A stretch of DNA of 10,172 nucleotides, from assembly GCA_023248365.1 (NCBI GenBank), contig JAHFER010000037.1, positions 1 to 10,172 of the forward strand, given 5' to 3'. The notes beneath the pieces are model-generated. The model worked only from the letters and a program-made list of their open reading frames with translations. It made no database searches and was not told the DNA's origin. The stretch is from Nitrospirota bacterium (GTDB lineage: Bacteria; Nitrospirota; 9FT-COMBO-42-15; HDB-SIOI813). Made by a program: the position numbers and the translations under genes. Below are positions 1 through 6,571 of the stretch, piece after piece (positions within the stretch are counted from its first letter, which is position 1; each line of letters starts with the position of its first letter).

Positions 1-1082
1 ACCTTAAACAACAGTACATAAAATATAAGGCTGAGATTGATCAGGGGATTGCAGATGTAGTTAATAGTACCCAGTTCATCATGGGGCCTAAGGTAAGTGA
101 ATTAGAAAGGCTGCTTGCAGATTATGCAGGTGTAAAACATGGTATCGGTGTCAGTTCCGGGACTGATGCGCTTCTCCTTGCACTCATGGCCTATGGGGTT
201 AAAAGCGGCGATGAAATAATATGTCCTCCGTTTACATTTATTGCTACAGCAGAAGTTATTGCATTACTTGGTGCAAAGCCTGTTTTTGTTGATGTTGACG
301 AAAAGACATATAATATGAATCCGTTGCTTATTGAAGAAAATATTAATGAAAGGACAAAAGGGATAATTACGGTAAGCCTCTACGGCCAGGTTGCAGACAT
401 GGATGAAATCTCTACTATTGCAGAGAGGCAAGGTATTTTTGTAATTGAAGACGGTTGCCAGTCATTTGGTGCAACATACAAGGGGAGAAAATCCTGCGGT
501 CTCTCTGATATTGGTACAACATCCTTCTTTCCTTCCAAACCGTTAGGTTGTTACGGCGATGGCGGCATGGTATTTACTGATAATGAGGAGAAGGCAGGGA
601 TAATCAGGAGTCTGCTTAGTCATGGTCAGGAGAAGAGATACGAACACAAGTTAATCGGCATAAATGGCAGACTAGATGCATTACAGGCAGCAGTGCTGAT
701 TGCAAAATTCAGGCATTTTGATGAAGAGGTTAAACTGCGGGGGATAAAGGCTTCTTACTATAATGAAGGACTTAAAGATTTTGTTGTTACCCCTTATGTA
801 GAAGACCATAACACCTCTGTGTATGCCCAGTATTCAATCAGGACAGCCAGGAGGAATGAACTTAGTAAATTTTTGAATGATAATAATGTCCCTACTGCAA
901 TCCATTATCCTATGTCTCTTCACCTTCAGGAGGCCTTTAAATATCTTGGATACAGTGCAGGTGATTTTCCGGTAAGTGAAAAAGTATCACAGGAGATATT
1001 ATCGCTTCCGATGTTTCCCTTTATTACACAGGATGAGCAGGATTATGTTATTGGAAAGGTACAGGAGTTTTTCAAGAAGTAA
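1..1082 (+). CDS. wbpE: DegT/DnrJ/EryC1 sugar aminotransferase, WbpE-like (5' partial)
   Basis: PLP-dependent aminotransferase of the DegT/DnrJ/EryC1/StrS family. The closest remembered relative is WbpE/WlbC, which aminates UDP-2-acetamido-2-deoxy-3-oxo-glucuronate at C3, using glutamate, on the way to UDP-diacetamido-uronic acids of O-antigens. The reading frame is open to the left edge: bases 3-80 encode LKQQYIKYKAEIDQG and on to QFI, the usual N-terminus of the family, and bases 1-2 fit the end of an Asp codon. The ATG at 81 is therefore internal and only a few residues are missing. Diagnostic stretches are SSGTDALLLAL, VSLYGQ, IEDGCQSFGA and SFFPSKPLGCYGDGG; the PLP-binding Lys is the codon at 537-539. 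The last codons and the TAA stop lie inside a heptad repeat. manC follows 56 bp later on the same strand. The family is certain; the exact substrate is inferred from motif resemblance to WbpE, and other 3-amino sugars are possible. Confidence 0.9.
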   Translation, partial: LKQQYIKYKAEIDQGIADVVNSTQFIMGPKVSELERLLADYAGVKHGIGVSSGTDALLLALMAYGVKSGDEIICPPFTFIATAEVIALLGAKPVFVDVDEKTYNMNPLLIEENINERTKGIITVSLYGQVADMDEISTIAERQGIFVIEDGCQSFGATYKGRKSCGLSDIGTTSFFPSKPLGCYGDGGMVFTDNEEKAGIIRSLLSHGQEKRYEHKLIGINGRLDALQAAVLIAKFRHFDEEVKLRGIKASYYNEGLKDFVVTPYVEDHNTSVYAQYSIRTARRNELSKFLNDNNVPTAIHYPMSLHLQEAFKYLGYSAGDFPVSEKVSQEILSLPMFPFITQDEQDYVIGKVQEFFKK

Positions 1083-1116
1083 GAAGTCAGAAAGCAGAAG
1101 TAAGGAGTTAGAAAAG
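1075..1116 (+). repeat. Degenerate heptanucleotide repeat, AGAAGTC type, about six units
   Basis: Read in sevens from 1075 the units are AGAAGTA, AGAAGTC, AGAAAGC, AGAAGTA, AGGAGTT and AGAAAAG. The first unit covers the final Lys codons and most of the stop codon of the upstream aminotransferase; the rest fills most of the gap to manC. The same unit recurs at 3693-3727 and 4059-4072. Short purine-rich heptad arrays like this are known as dispersed intergenic repeats in several bacterial lineages; no function can be read from it here. Confidence 0.75.
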
Positions 1117-1138
1117 AAATAAGATGAATGAGGATTAA

Positions 1139-2566
1139 ATGATAGAAAATGTTTACATAGTGATTATGGCTGGCGGGAGCGGTACTCGCTTTTGGCCTTT
1201 AAGCAGAGTGGACATGCCAAAACAGCTCCTTAAGATTTATGGCGAAGAGACTCTAATTCAACAGACTATTGCAAGAGTAAGTTCACTTGTGCCGTTTAAC
1301 CGGATATTTATAGTCACAAATAAAAAACATGCTGAACAGATAAGATTTCAGGTACCGGAGATAACGAAAGAAAATTTTATAATTGAACCTTTGGCAAAAA
1401 ACACTGCTGCAGCAATAGGATTAGCCGCTGTTCACATAAATCATCTTAATCCTGATGCAGTAATGGGTGTTTTATCTGCAGATCATGTTATAAGGAACAC
1501 GGATCAGTTTCTCAATATAATGCACGACGCATTTAAGGTGGCAAGTATGGATTATCTTGTTACCATAGGTTTAAAGCCTACAAGGCCTGAAACCGGTTAC
1601 GGCTACATAGAATCCGGAGAGACAATAGAAGGCGGCGAGCTGGCAACGGGCAGGGTTATTGCTGTAAAGAGGTTTATTGAAAAACCGGATATTGAAACTG
1701 CAAAAAAGTATCTCAGGGACAATCATTTTTTCTGGAACAGCGGGATGTTTGTATGGAAGACAGGGAGAATACTTGAAGAGATCGGTTGTTTTATGCCGGC
1801 TCTGTCTCAGGGGCTTAAAGAGATAGAAGCAGCGATTGGAAAAGGAGATGAAGAAGATGTCAGCCGGAAGGCATTTTCTAAGTTAGAGTCTGTTTCCATT
1901 GATTATGGTGTTATGGAGAAATCTGTGCGGGTAGCTGTTATACCCGCGGATTTTGGCTGGAACGACGTGGGAAGCTGGACTGCCCTTGATGAAATATCTC
2001 AAAGGGATGATGGCGGAAATGTGATAGCAGGGAATGTTATAGATATTGACAGCGAGAATTCTATTATATATGCCACTGACAGACTTGTTGCTACTCTTGG
2101 ACTGAAAGATATGGTTGTTGTTGATACTGAAGATGCAACCCTTGTGTGCCGTAAAGATAAGGCTCAGGATGTTAAAAGCATAGTGGAACGCCTTAAGAAA
2201 CGCGGGTCAGAAGAGTATATAACACACCGTACTGTTGTTAGGCCCTGGGGTTCCTATACCCTGTTAGGAAAAGGAGAAAGGTTTCAGATAAAATGCCTTA
2301 CAGTAAATCCAGGGGCACGTCTTTCCCTTCAAATGCATTATCACCGCAGTGAGCACTGGGTAGTGGTTGCAGGAACAGCAAAGGTTACAAGAGGGGAAGA
2401 GACCTTTTTTATTAATCCAAATGAGAGTACATATATACCTATGGACACAAAACACAGGCTGGAGAATCCTGGTAAGATACTGCTTCAGATAATTGAGGTA
2501 CAAAATGGAGAATATCTTAAAGAGGATGATATTGTAAGATTTGATGATGAATACGGGAGGGAATAA
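1139..2566 (+). CDS. manC: Bifunctional mannose-1-phosphate guanylyltransferase / mannose-6-phosphate isomerase (type II PMI)
   Basis: Cytoplasmic enzyme that makes GDP-mannose from mannose-1-phosphate and GTP, and in this two-domain form also interconverts fructose-6-phosphate and mannose-6-phosphate. The 475 residues match the usual length of the AlgA/ManC/XanB family. The N-terminal nucleotidyltransferase domain carries the pyrophosphorylase signature GGSGTRFWPLS (residues 12-22) and FIEKP (179-183), followed by NSGMFVW. The C-terminal cupin domain (about 350-475) starts at RPWGSY and holds the metal-binding QMHYHRSEHW (398-407) and the later KHRLENPG. The ATG start is preceded by GAGG (1130-1133) with 5 bp spacing. 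It is followed after 3 bp by manB, which supplies its mannose-1-phosphate, so the two are surely co-transcribed. Both domains look intact, so both activities are expected. Confidence 0.95.
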   Translation: MIENVYIVIMAGGSGTRFWPLSRVDMPKQLLKIYGEETLIQQTIARVSSLVPFNRIFIVTNKKHAEQIRFQVPEITKENFIIEPLAKNTAAAIGLAAVHINHLNPDAVMGVLSADHVIRNTDQFLNIMHDAFKVASMDYLVTIGLKPTRPETGYGYIESGETIEGGELATGRVIAVKRFIEKPDIETAKKYLRDNHFFWNSGMFVWKTGRILEEIGCFMPALSQGLKEIEAAIGKGDEEDVSRKAFSKLESVSIDYGVMEKSVRVAVIPADFGWNDVGSWTALDEISQRDDGGNVIAGNVIDIDSENSIIYATDRLVATLGLKDMVVVDTEDATLVCRKDKAQDVKSIVERLKKRGSEEYITHRTVVRPWGSYTLLGKGERFQIKCLTVNPGARLSLQMHYHRSEHWVVVAGTAKVTRGEETFFINPNESTYIPMDTKHRLENPGKILLQIIEVQNGEYLKEDDIVRFDDEYGRE

Positions 2567-2569
2567 ACA

Positions 2570-4060
2570 ATGGAAGTTTCTTCAAAAATTTTCAGGGAAT
2601 ATGACATCAGGGGTGTTGTTGGAGAGGATATTACAAAAGATACTGCCCGGTTAATCGGGTGGGCATTTGCGAAATACCTGCTGGAGGTAAACGGGGTTGA
2701 AGATTCTAAGGCAGGAGATGTTGCAGTGGCAGTAGGCCGTGATGTCAGGGTACATTCCACACAACTCAGCACTGCCCTTATAGATGGAATAACATCTGCT
2801 GGTTTAAATGTAATAGATGTTGGTATATGTCCAACGCCGCTTGTTTATTTTTCACTTTATAACATCAATGTTGACGGCGGAGTTATGATTACAGGCAGTC
2901 ACAACCCGGCTGAATTTAATGGTTTTAAACTATGCGTAGGAAAAGAGGCATTGCATGGTGAGGCGATTCAGCATATCAGGCAGATTATAGAGCTTGGGAA
3001 ACCTGATTTTAGTTCTGCATCCATAACAAGGATGATAGATAATGTTGAATATACTGAGATCGTCCCATTTTATCTTTCCTATCTCAGAGAACAGTTTGTT
3101 TTTCCAGGCCAGGTAATTCAGCCTCCATTAAAGGTTGTAGTTGACTCCGGTAACGGAACCGCAGGGGCTTTAGCTCCAACTATCCTGAGAGAGATGGGTT
3201 GTGAAGTAATTGAACTTTATTCCGAACCTGACGGCAGATTCCCTAATCATCATCCTGACCCGACAGTGCCGGAGAATCTCAAAGATCTTATTAAAGCGGT
3301 TAAGGATAATGGCGCTGACCTTGGCGTTGCCTACGATGGAGATGCAGACAGGATAGGTGTTGTAGATGAGAATGGCGGGATAATTTGGGGCGACAGGCTG
3401 ATGGTGATTTATGCAAGGGAGATCTGCAAAGAATGGCCCGGGGCAATATTTGTATCAGAGGTCAAGGCATCACAGGTCTTATATGATGAGATTGAGAAGG
3501 CGGGTGGCGAAGGCATTATGTGGAAGGCAGGTCATTCACTTATTAAGGCGAAGATGAAAGAGGTTGAGGCAGTGCTTGGGGGCGAGGTTAGCGGCCATAT
3601 CTTTTTTGCGGACAGGTTCTATGGATATGATGATGCAATCTATGCAACATGCAGACTGATTGAAATATTAAAGAGGGGGAGGACTAAAACCCCGAAATCA
3701 GAAGACAGCAGCCAGAAGGCAGAAGTCCAGAGAGGTGTGAGTTTCTTACTTGATGGAGTTCCAGTGACCTTTACTACTCCGGAGATAAGGGTTGATTGTC
3801 CTGATGAAAAGAAATTTAAGGTTGTTGAAGATATAACAGAGGCTTTTACCTCTAAGAAAGTCCCTGTTGTCGCAGGGCTAAATATCAAAGAGGTTATAAC
3901 CGTGGATGGCGCCCGTGTGGTGTTTGAACATGGATGGGGGCTTGTCAGGGCGTCTAATACCCAGCCTGTACTTGTACTACGCTATGAAGCGGATAGCGAA
4001 GAGAATTTATCAGCGATCAGGAATTATATGGAGAAGGTTTTAAAAGATATAGCAGGATAG
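2570..4060 (+). CDS. manB: Phosphomannomutase/phosphoglucomutase (AlgC/ManB type)
   Basis: Interconverts mannose-6-phosphate and mannose-1-phosphate (and probably the glucose phosphates), feeding ManC. All four hallmark sites of the alpha-D-phosphohexomutase superfamily are present in order: the phosphoserine loop TGSHNP (108-113, Ser110), the Mg-binding DGDADR (256-261), the sugar-binding GEVSGH (338-343) and the phosphate-binding RASNTQP (460-466). A strong GGGAGG (2555-2560) sits 9 bp before the ATG, and only 3 bp separate it from manC. At 496 residues it is longer than the roughly 455-465 usual for the family. Much of the excess is a hydrophilic stretch around residues 371-390, between the ATCRLIEILKRG helix and TTPEIRVDC. 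Residues 375-386 of it are encoded by an AGAAGTC-type heptad repeat. The stop codon also lies at the start of a short heptad copy. No frameshift is seen and the flanking domains remain in frame, so the enzyme is probably active. Confidence 0.94.
   Translation: MEVSSKIFREYDIRGVVGEDITKDTARLIGWAFAKYLLEVNGVEDSKAGDVAVAVGRDVRVHSTQLSTALIDGITSAGLNVIDVGICPTPLVYFSLYNINVDGGVMITGSHNPAEFNGFKLCVGKEALHGEAIQHIRQIIELGKPDFSSASITRMIDNVEYTEIVPFYLSYLREQFVFPGQVIQPPLKVVVDSGNGTAGALAPTILREMGCEVIELYSEPDGRFPNHHPDPTVPENLKDLIKAVKDNGADLGVAYDGDADRIGVVDENGGIIWGDRLMVIYAREICKEWPGAIFVSEVKASQVLYDEIEKAGGEGIMWKAGHSLIKAKMKEVEAVLGGEVSGHIFFADRFYGYDDAIYATCRLIEILKRGRTKTPKSEDSSQKAEVQRGVSFLLDGVPVTFTTPEIRVDCPDEKKFKVVEDITEAFTSKKVPVVAGLNIKEVITVDGARVVFEHGWGLVRASNTQPVLVLRYEADSEENLSAIRNYMEKVLKDIAG
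3693..3727 (+). repeat. Heptad repeat (five units) in frame inside manB
   Basis: Read in sevens from 3693 the units are CGAAATC, AGAAGAC, AGCAGCC, AGAAGGC and AGAAGTC, the same family as at 1075-1116. The best local match, 3713-3732 against 1088-1107, agrees at 16 of 20 positions. It encodes manB residues 375-386 (PKSEDSSQKAEV), a polar segment at the boundary before the C-terminal phosphate-binding domain. Confidence 0.7.
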
Positions 4061-4072
4061 AAGTAAGATGTA
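4059..4072 (+). repeat. Short heptad repeat (two units) at the manB stop codon
   Basis: AGAAGTA (4059-4065) and AGATGTA (4066-4072) overlap the manB TAG stop (4058-4060) and run directly into the palindrome at 4074-4094. On its own this is short; it is credible because the same unit occurs twice more nearby. Confidence 0.5.
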
Positions 4073-4073
4073 G

Positions 4074-4094
4074 GGGAGGGGCTTGTCCCCTCCC
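4074..4094. terminator. GC-rich hairpin between convergent genes (possible bidirectional terminator)
   Basis: A perfect 8-bp inverted repeat, GGGAGGGG then CTTGT then CCCCTCCC, in the 46-bp gap between the ends of manB (plus) and the DUF362 gene (minus). Its position suits a shared transcription end. There is no T-run on either side, so it is not a canonical intrinsic terminator, and it could instead be a copy of a dispersed palindromic repeat. Confidence 0.5.
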
Positions 4095-4106
4095 GCTGTA
4101 CGTAGA

Positions 4107-5096
4107 TCACAATGTCCGGCCTTTTGCGATCAACCGCAGTCTAATCTGTTTTAACACACTCAAAGCAATTCTCGGAAGGTTAAAGCGGATTTCCGCTCTC
4201 TCAGGCGGGGTAAATGTCCTTCCTGAAAAGGATTTGAGAGGTGTCCCTAATATTTGTATTTTATTAATGTCAGGCTCAATGTTGTAATGTTCTCTAAGTG
4301 CCCCCAAAACTTCAACAGATGATGCAGGCATACCAATAATCTTGCATAAAATCCTGTCAATTGCAGGGCCATCCGTTGATGCCGCTATTAACCCAAGAAA
4401 TTTTGGAGTCCCGCCTGTGGGGCCTTGTCCTTCCATTCCAATAACGCCGTCTATAATGTTTAATGCAGGATTGAGAATATTGTAAATTGAAACAAGCATT
4501 ACCCCGAAACGGTGATCCTGGTCACCTGCACGAAAGTGTAAAAGCGGTTTCCGTTTACCAACAACACAGCCAAACAGATTTTTTATAGAACCGCTCATCC
4601 CGACCTGACAATGCGTTTTTAATTTCGGTATATTAATAATCTTATCAGCCTCAAGTGCAGAGCGGTCTAATGCTATACTCTTTATCCATGCATCAGGAAT
4701 AGAGACCTGTACAGGCTTATTAAACTCTACAAGAGGAATGCCATGTCTTTTGCAAATATCTTCCATTCCTGTAATGGCTGCGACCGAAGATAGCTCTCCA
4801 AATGCAGGACTGTCACCTATGAACGGTTTCCCCCCTGCATTGAGTACCTGACATACCACAGCCTCCACTACCGCAGGATGTGTTGTAAGTGCCTGTTCAG
4901 GCGGACAGCCTTTGATCAGGTTAGGTTTTATTAATACACTCTCGCCAGGAGAAACAAATTGCCCGATTCCCCCTAACTGGTCAATAGTTTCCTGAACTGC
5001 CTTTGTTACATCTCTGAGTTCATAGTCAGGGCAATAGCTTAACGAAACCCTCCCCCCTTGCGGGAGAGTGATAGGGTGAGGGGGCTTCCTTTTCAT
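4107..5096 (-). CDS. DUF362 domain-containing protein
   Basis: Member of the DUF362 family (COG2006), whose biochemical role is not established; many relatives are fused to ferredoxin domains, which this one lacks. Visible family features, in order, are LIKPNLIKG, TTHPAVVEAVV, GDSPAFG, the NIPKLKTH segment followed by SIKNLFG, and IIDGVIGMEGQGPTGG. No signal peptide or convincing membrane segment is seen, so it is probably cytoplasmic. I chose the ATG at 5096 because it forms an ATGA overlap with the stop codon of the upstream gene and has AGG 7 bp before it; an ATG at 5114 would add only six residues. Residues 5-16 (PPHPITLPQGGR) are encoded by a palindromic repeat, and the recognisable domain begins right after it at VSLSYCPDYEL. 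The coupling with the XXXCH-type gene suggests a joint function, possibly redox-related, but this is inference. Confidence 0.85.
   Translation of the reverse strand: MKRKPPHPITLPQGGRVSLSYCPDYELRDVTKAVQETIDQLGGIGQFVSPGESVLIKPNLIKGCPPEQALTTHPAVVEAVVCQVLNAGGKPFIGDSPAFGELSSVAAITGMEDICKRHGIPLVEFNKPVQVSIPDAWIKSIALDRSALEADKIINIPKLKTHCQVGMSGSIKNLFGCVVGKRKPLLHFRAGDQDHRFGVMLVSIYNILNPALNIIDGVIGMEGQGPTGGTPKFLGLIAASTDGPAIDRILCKIIGMPASSVEVLGALREHYNIEPDINKIQILGTPLKSFSGRTFTPPERAEIRFNLPRIALSVLKQIRLRLIAKGRTL
5048..5085 (-). repeat. GC-rich palindromic repeat inside the start of the DUF362 gene
   Basis: On the minus strand this reads as a C-rich half (CCCCCTCACCC), then CTCTCCC, a GCAA loop and GGGGGGAGGG. This is the form of a widespread dispersed repeat whose translation gives PHPxxLPQGxR-like peptides in many unrelated proteins. 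The stem pairs CTCCC-type with GGGAG-type runs around a GNRA-type loop (GCAA). It lies 11-48 bases downstream of the DUF362 ATG and could fold in the mRNA close to the start codon. Confidence 0.7.
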
Positions 5097-5641
5097 CTGA
5101 AAACCTGATGACATCTATGCTTGATATTATTAATCTCCCTTATCCTATCAAGGGCAAGCGGAAAATCTCCTGTTTCTACAGCATTAACCATAGAATCAAT
5201 TGCTTTCTGTAGTTCATTCATTGACGGAATCCAATCCGGTTCTGTCTGCAGCCAGAAGGCTTGCATTAATTTCATGAAATAATTCAAATCTTCTCCGGAG
5301 GGTTTATTGCCGTTAGTTAACATATTCTCAATGTCATACAATTTCTTTTCCATACCCTTCTTAATATCTTTAAACCTGCCAGGGATTCCTTCTTCCTTGT
5401 CCTCTCTTCTTGCGGGATAGGGGCCGATTGATGGGGCAGTCATATCCCAGAAAACCTCTATCTCAAATTTTGCATAACCCTTCTTTTCCTTATACTCCAG
5501 CTCAGCCTCAAAAGAATCAGGCAGGGAAACATCAATGTCCTCAAAAACAATCCTGTTCTTATCAGTAATTTCCCTGGCAAATTCACTGAGCAATCTTGCA
5601 AACTCTTCCCTTGTGAAACGCTTTCTTTTTTCAATTTTCAT
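5093..5641 (-). CDS. Amphi-Trp / XXXCH-type domain protein, cytochrome c'-like C-terminus
   Basis: A 182-residue soluble protein with no signal peptide. Residues about 8-65 resemble the amphi-Trp domain: a helix (REEFARLLSEFAREI) followed by alternating strands ending in a conserved-looking Trp (FEIEVFW, W65). Residues about 89-182 look all-helical, with four amphipathic segments. The protein ends in KHRCHQVFR, with Cys177-His178 and Lys174 where a CxxCH heme motif would have its first Cys. As I recall, amphi-Trp and XXXCH domains are both named from the so-called GAK system, a poorly characterised ATP-grasp-associated set. The CHxxFR ending also matches the C-terminal heme helix of cytochrome c'/c556. 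It overlaps the DUF362 gene by 4 bp (ATGA). No Shine-Dalgarno is seen before the ATG. The function is unknown; the domain calls are from pattern memory, not a search. Confidence 0.72.
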   Translation of the reverse strand: MKIEKRKRFTREEFARLLSEFAREITDKNRIVFEDIDVSLPDSFEAELEYKEKKGYAKFEIEVFWDMTAPSIGPYPARREDKEEGIPGRFKDIKKGMEKKLYDIENMLTNGNKPSGEDLNYFMKLMQAFWLQTEPDWIPSMNELQKAIDSMVNAVETGDFPLALDRIREINNIKHRCHQVFR

Positions 5642-5647
5642 AGGTAC

Positions 5648-5676
5648 ATTTTAGTGTAATGGCAGGAAATAGGCAA
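5648..5676 (-). promoter_or_regulatory. Candidate promoter for the XXXCH-DUF362 operon, possibly leaderless
   Basis: On the minus strand TTGCCT (5676-5671), a 17-bp spacer and TAAAAT (5653-5648) give a reasonable sigma70-type pair. The expected transcription start falls at or within a base or two of the ATG at 5641. Together with the missing Shine-Dalgarno this suggests a leaderless mRNA. No other good pair was seen closer to the gene. Confidence 0.4.
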
Positions 5677-5700
5677 GTTTGAAATGGCTTACAATTCAAA

Positions 5701-5728
5701 TTGACACAAAAAGGGGTGTTGTTATATT
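5701..5728 (+). promoter_or_regulatory. Candidate sigma70 promoter for the deacetylase-glycosyltransferase pair
   Basis: TTGACA (5701-5706) is a perfect -35 box; after 16 bp comes TATATT (5723-5728). The -35 box overlaps a small inverted repeat CAATT-CA-AATTG (5692-5703) that could bind a regulator. Confidence 0.55.
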
Positions 5729-5768
5729 ATTTCAACTTAAATTCAGGTATATACGCCGCCTAAGGAAC

Positions 5769-5777
5769 TGATATAAT
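5769..5777 (+). promoter_or_regulatory. Candidate extended -10 promoter
   Basis: TGATATAAT is a perfect TGn-TATAAT extended -10 element with no good -35 box. Transcription would start near 5784. That leaves about 13 nt to the ATG at 5798 but a normal leader of about 65 nt to the GTG at 5849. Confidence 0.5.
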
Positions 5778-5836
5778 GCAAACAAGCGGCAGCCATAATG
5801 CAGTTATGGTATGTGCTTTTTCGCAAGGGTCTAATC

Positions 5837-5842
5837 AGGAGA
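5837..5842 (+). promoter_or_regulatory. Ribosome binding site that supports a GTG start at 5849
   Basis: AGGAGA lies 6 bp before an in-frame GTG (5849-5851). The upstream ATG at 5798 has no recognisable Shine-Dalgarno sequence, so this site favours the shorter protein. Confidence 0.55.
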
Positions 5843-5848
5843 ATTCAG

Positions 5849-6571
5849 GTGAAATTACCGGCAAGAATAAAATGGAAACATGTTCAACGGTTTTATGAAG
5901 CGGCAGAGCCATACCTGAAGGCGTCTCCTTTAAAGCTTGATAAACCGGACAGCGGGCGTGTACTTGTGCTGGCCCCGCATATAGATGATGATGTAATTGG
6001 TGCAGGAGGAAGTCTCAGAAAACATATTCAATCAGGAGATGATGTGTTAGTTGTATATTTCGCTGACTGTACTGATGAACGTATAAAAGAGGCGAAAGAG
6101 GCTACAGGCATTATAGGAATTAATCGCCTTGAATTTCTCGGATACAGATCAAAAACCTTGCTTGAGCATCCTGAAATCAGGAACAAACTTTCTGCAATAT
6201 TTGATGCCTTTAAACCGGACATTGTCTACCTGCCTTCCATTTTTGACAGGCACAATGACCATCTTGCTGTGAACCATTATTTGTTGATGCTTTATGAAAA
6301 ACACAGATATAACTTTACAGTATATGCTTATGAAGTCTGGACCGCATTTTTGCCGAACTTAATTATTGACATATCAGATACTATTGAAAAAAAGAAAGAG
6401 GCTATCTCATGTTTTAAAAGCCAGTTGACCTCCAATAATTGGTTAGATGCAGCGGTTTCGCTAAATAGATACAGGGGGGTGACTTCCGGCAAGGGCCAAT
6501 ACGCTGAAGGTTTTATCAGGTATTCTATTAAGGAATATTCAGCGCTCTATAAAAAGATGTATGGAAAATAA
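5849..6571 (+). CDS. PIG-L (LmbE-like) family deacetylase
   Basis: Zinc-dependent N-deacetylase family, members of which remove acetyl groups from GlcNAc-type sugars in glycolipids, small thiols and glycans. The metal-site motif appears as LAPHIDDDVIGAGG, with His44, Asp46 and Asp47 in the 240-residue form; the usual PHPDDE is altered to PHIDDD. The second site DRHNDHLAVNH (133-143) supplies another metal His. LEFLGYR and KPDIVYLPS are also typical. The start was set at GTG 5849 because of the AGGAGA ahead of it. The frame is open back to an ATG at 5798, which would add 17 residues (beginning MQLWYVLFRKG), and cannot be excluded. It overlaps the glycosyltransferase gene by 11 bp, so the two are probably co-expressed. 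A role in tailoring an N-acetylated sugar of the local polysaccharide is inferred from context; the substrate is unknown. Confidence 0.88.
   Translation: MKLPARIKWKHVQRFYEAAEPYLKASPLKLDKPDSGRVLVLAPHIDDDVIGAGGSLRKHIQSGDDVLVVYFADCTDERIKEAKEATGIIGINRLEFLGYRSKTLLEHPEIRNKLSAIFDAFKPDIVYLPSIFDRHNDHLAVNHYLLMLYEKHRYNFTVYAYEVWTAFLPNLIIDISDTIEKKKEAISCFKSQLTSNNWLDAAVSLNRYRGVTSGKGQYAEGFIRYSIKEYSALYKKMYGK

Noticed and set aside
1075..1116. CRISPR-like array
   Set aside because: The units are only 7 bp, degenerate and directly adjacent, with no spacers.
2264..2772. Two minus-strand frames of 79 and 95 codons
   Set aside because: They are antisense to clearly identified manC and manB coding sequence and show no motifs.
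3640..3888. Minus-strand 82-codon frame
   Set aside because: Shadow of manB, including the repeat segment.
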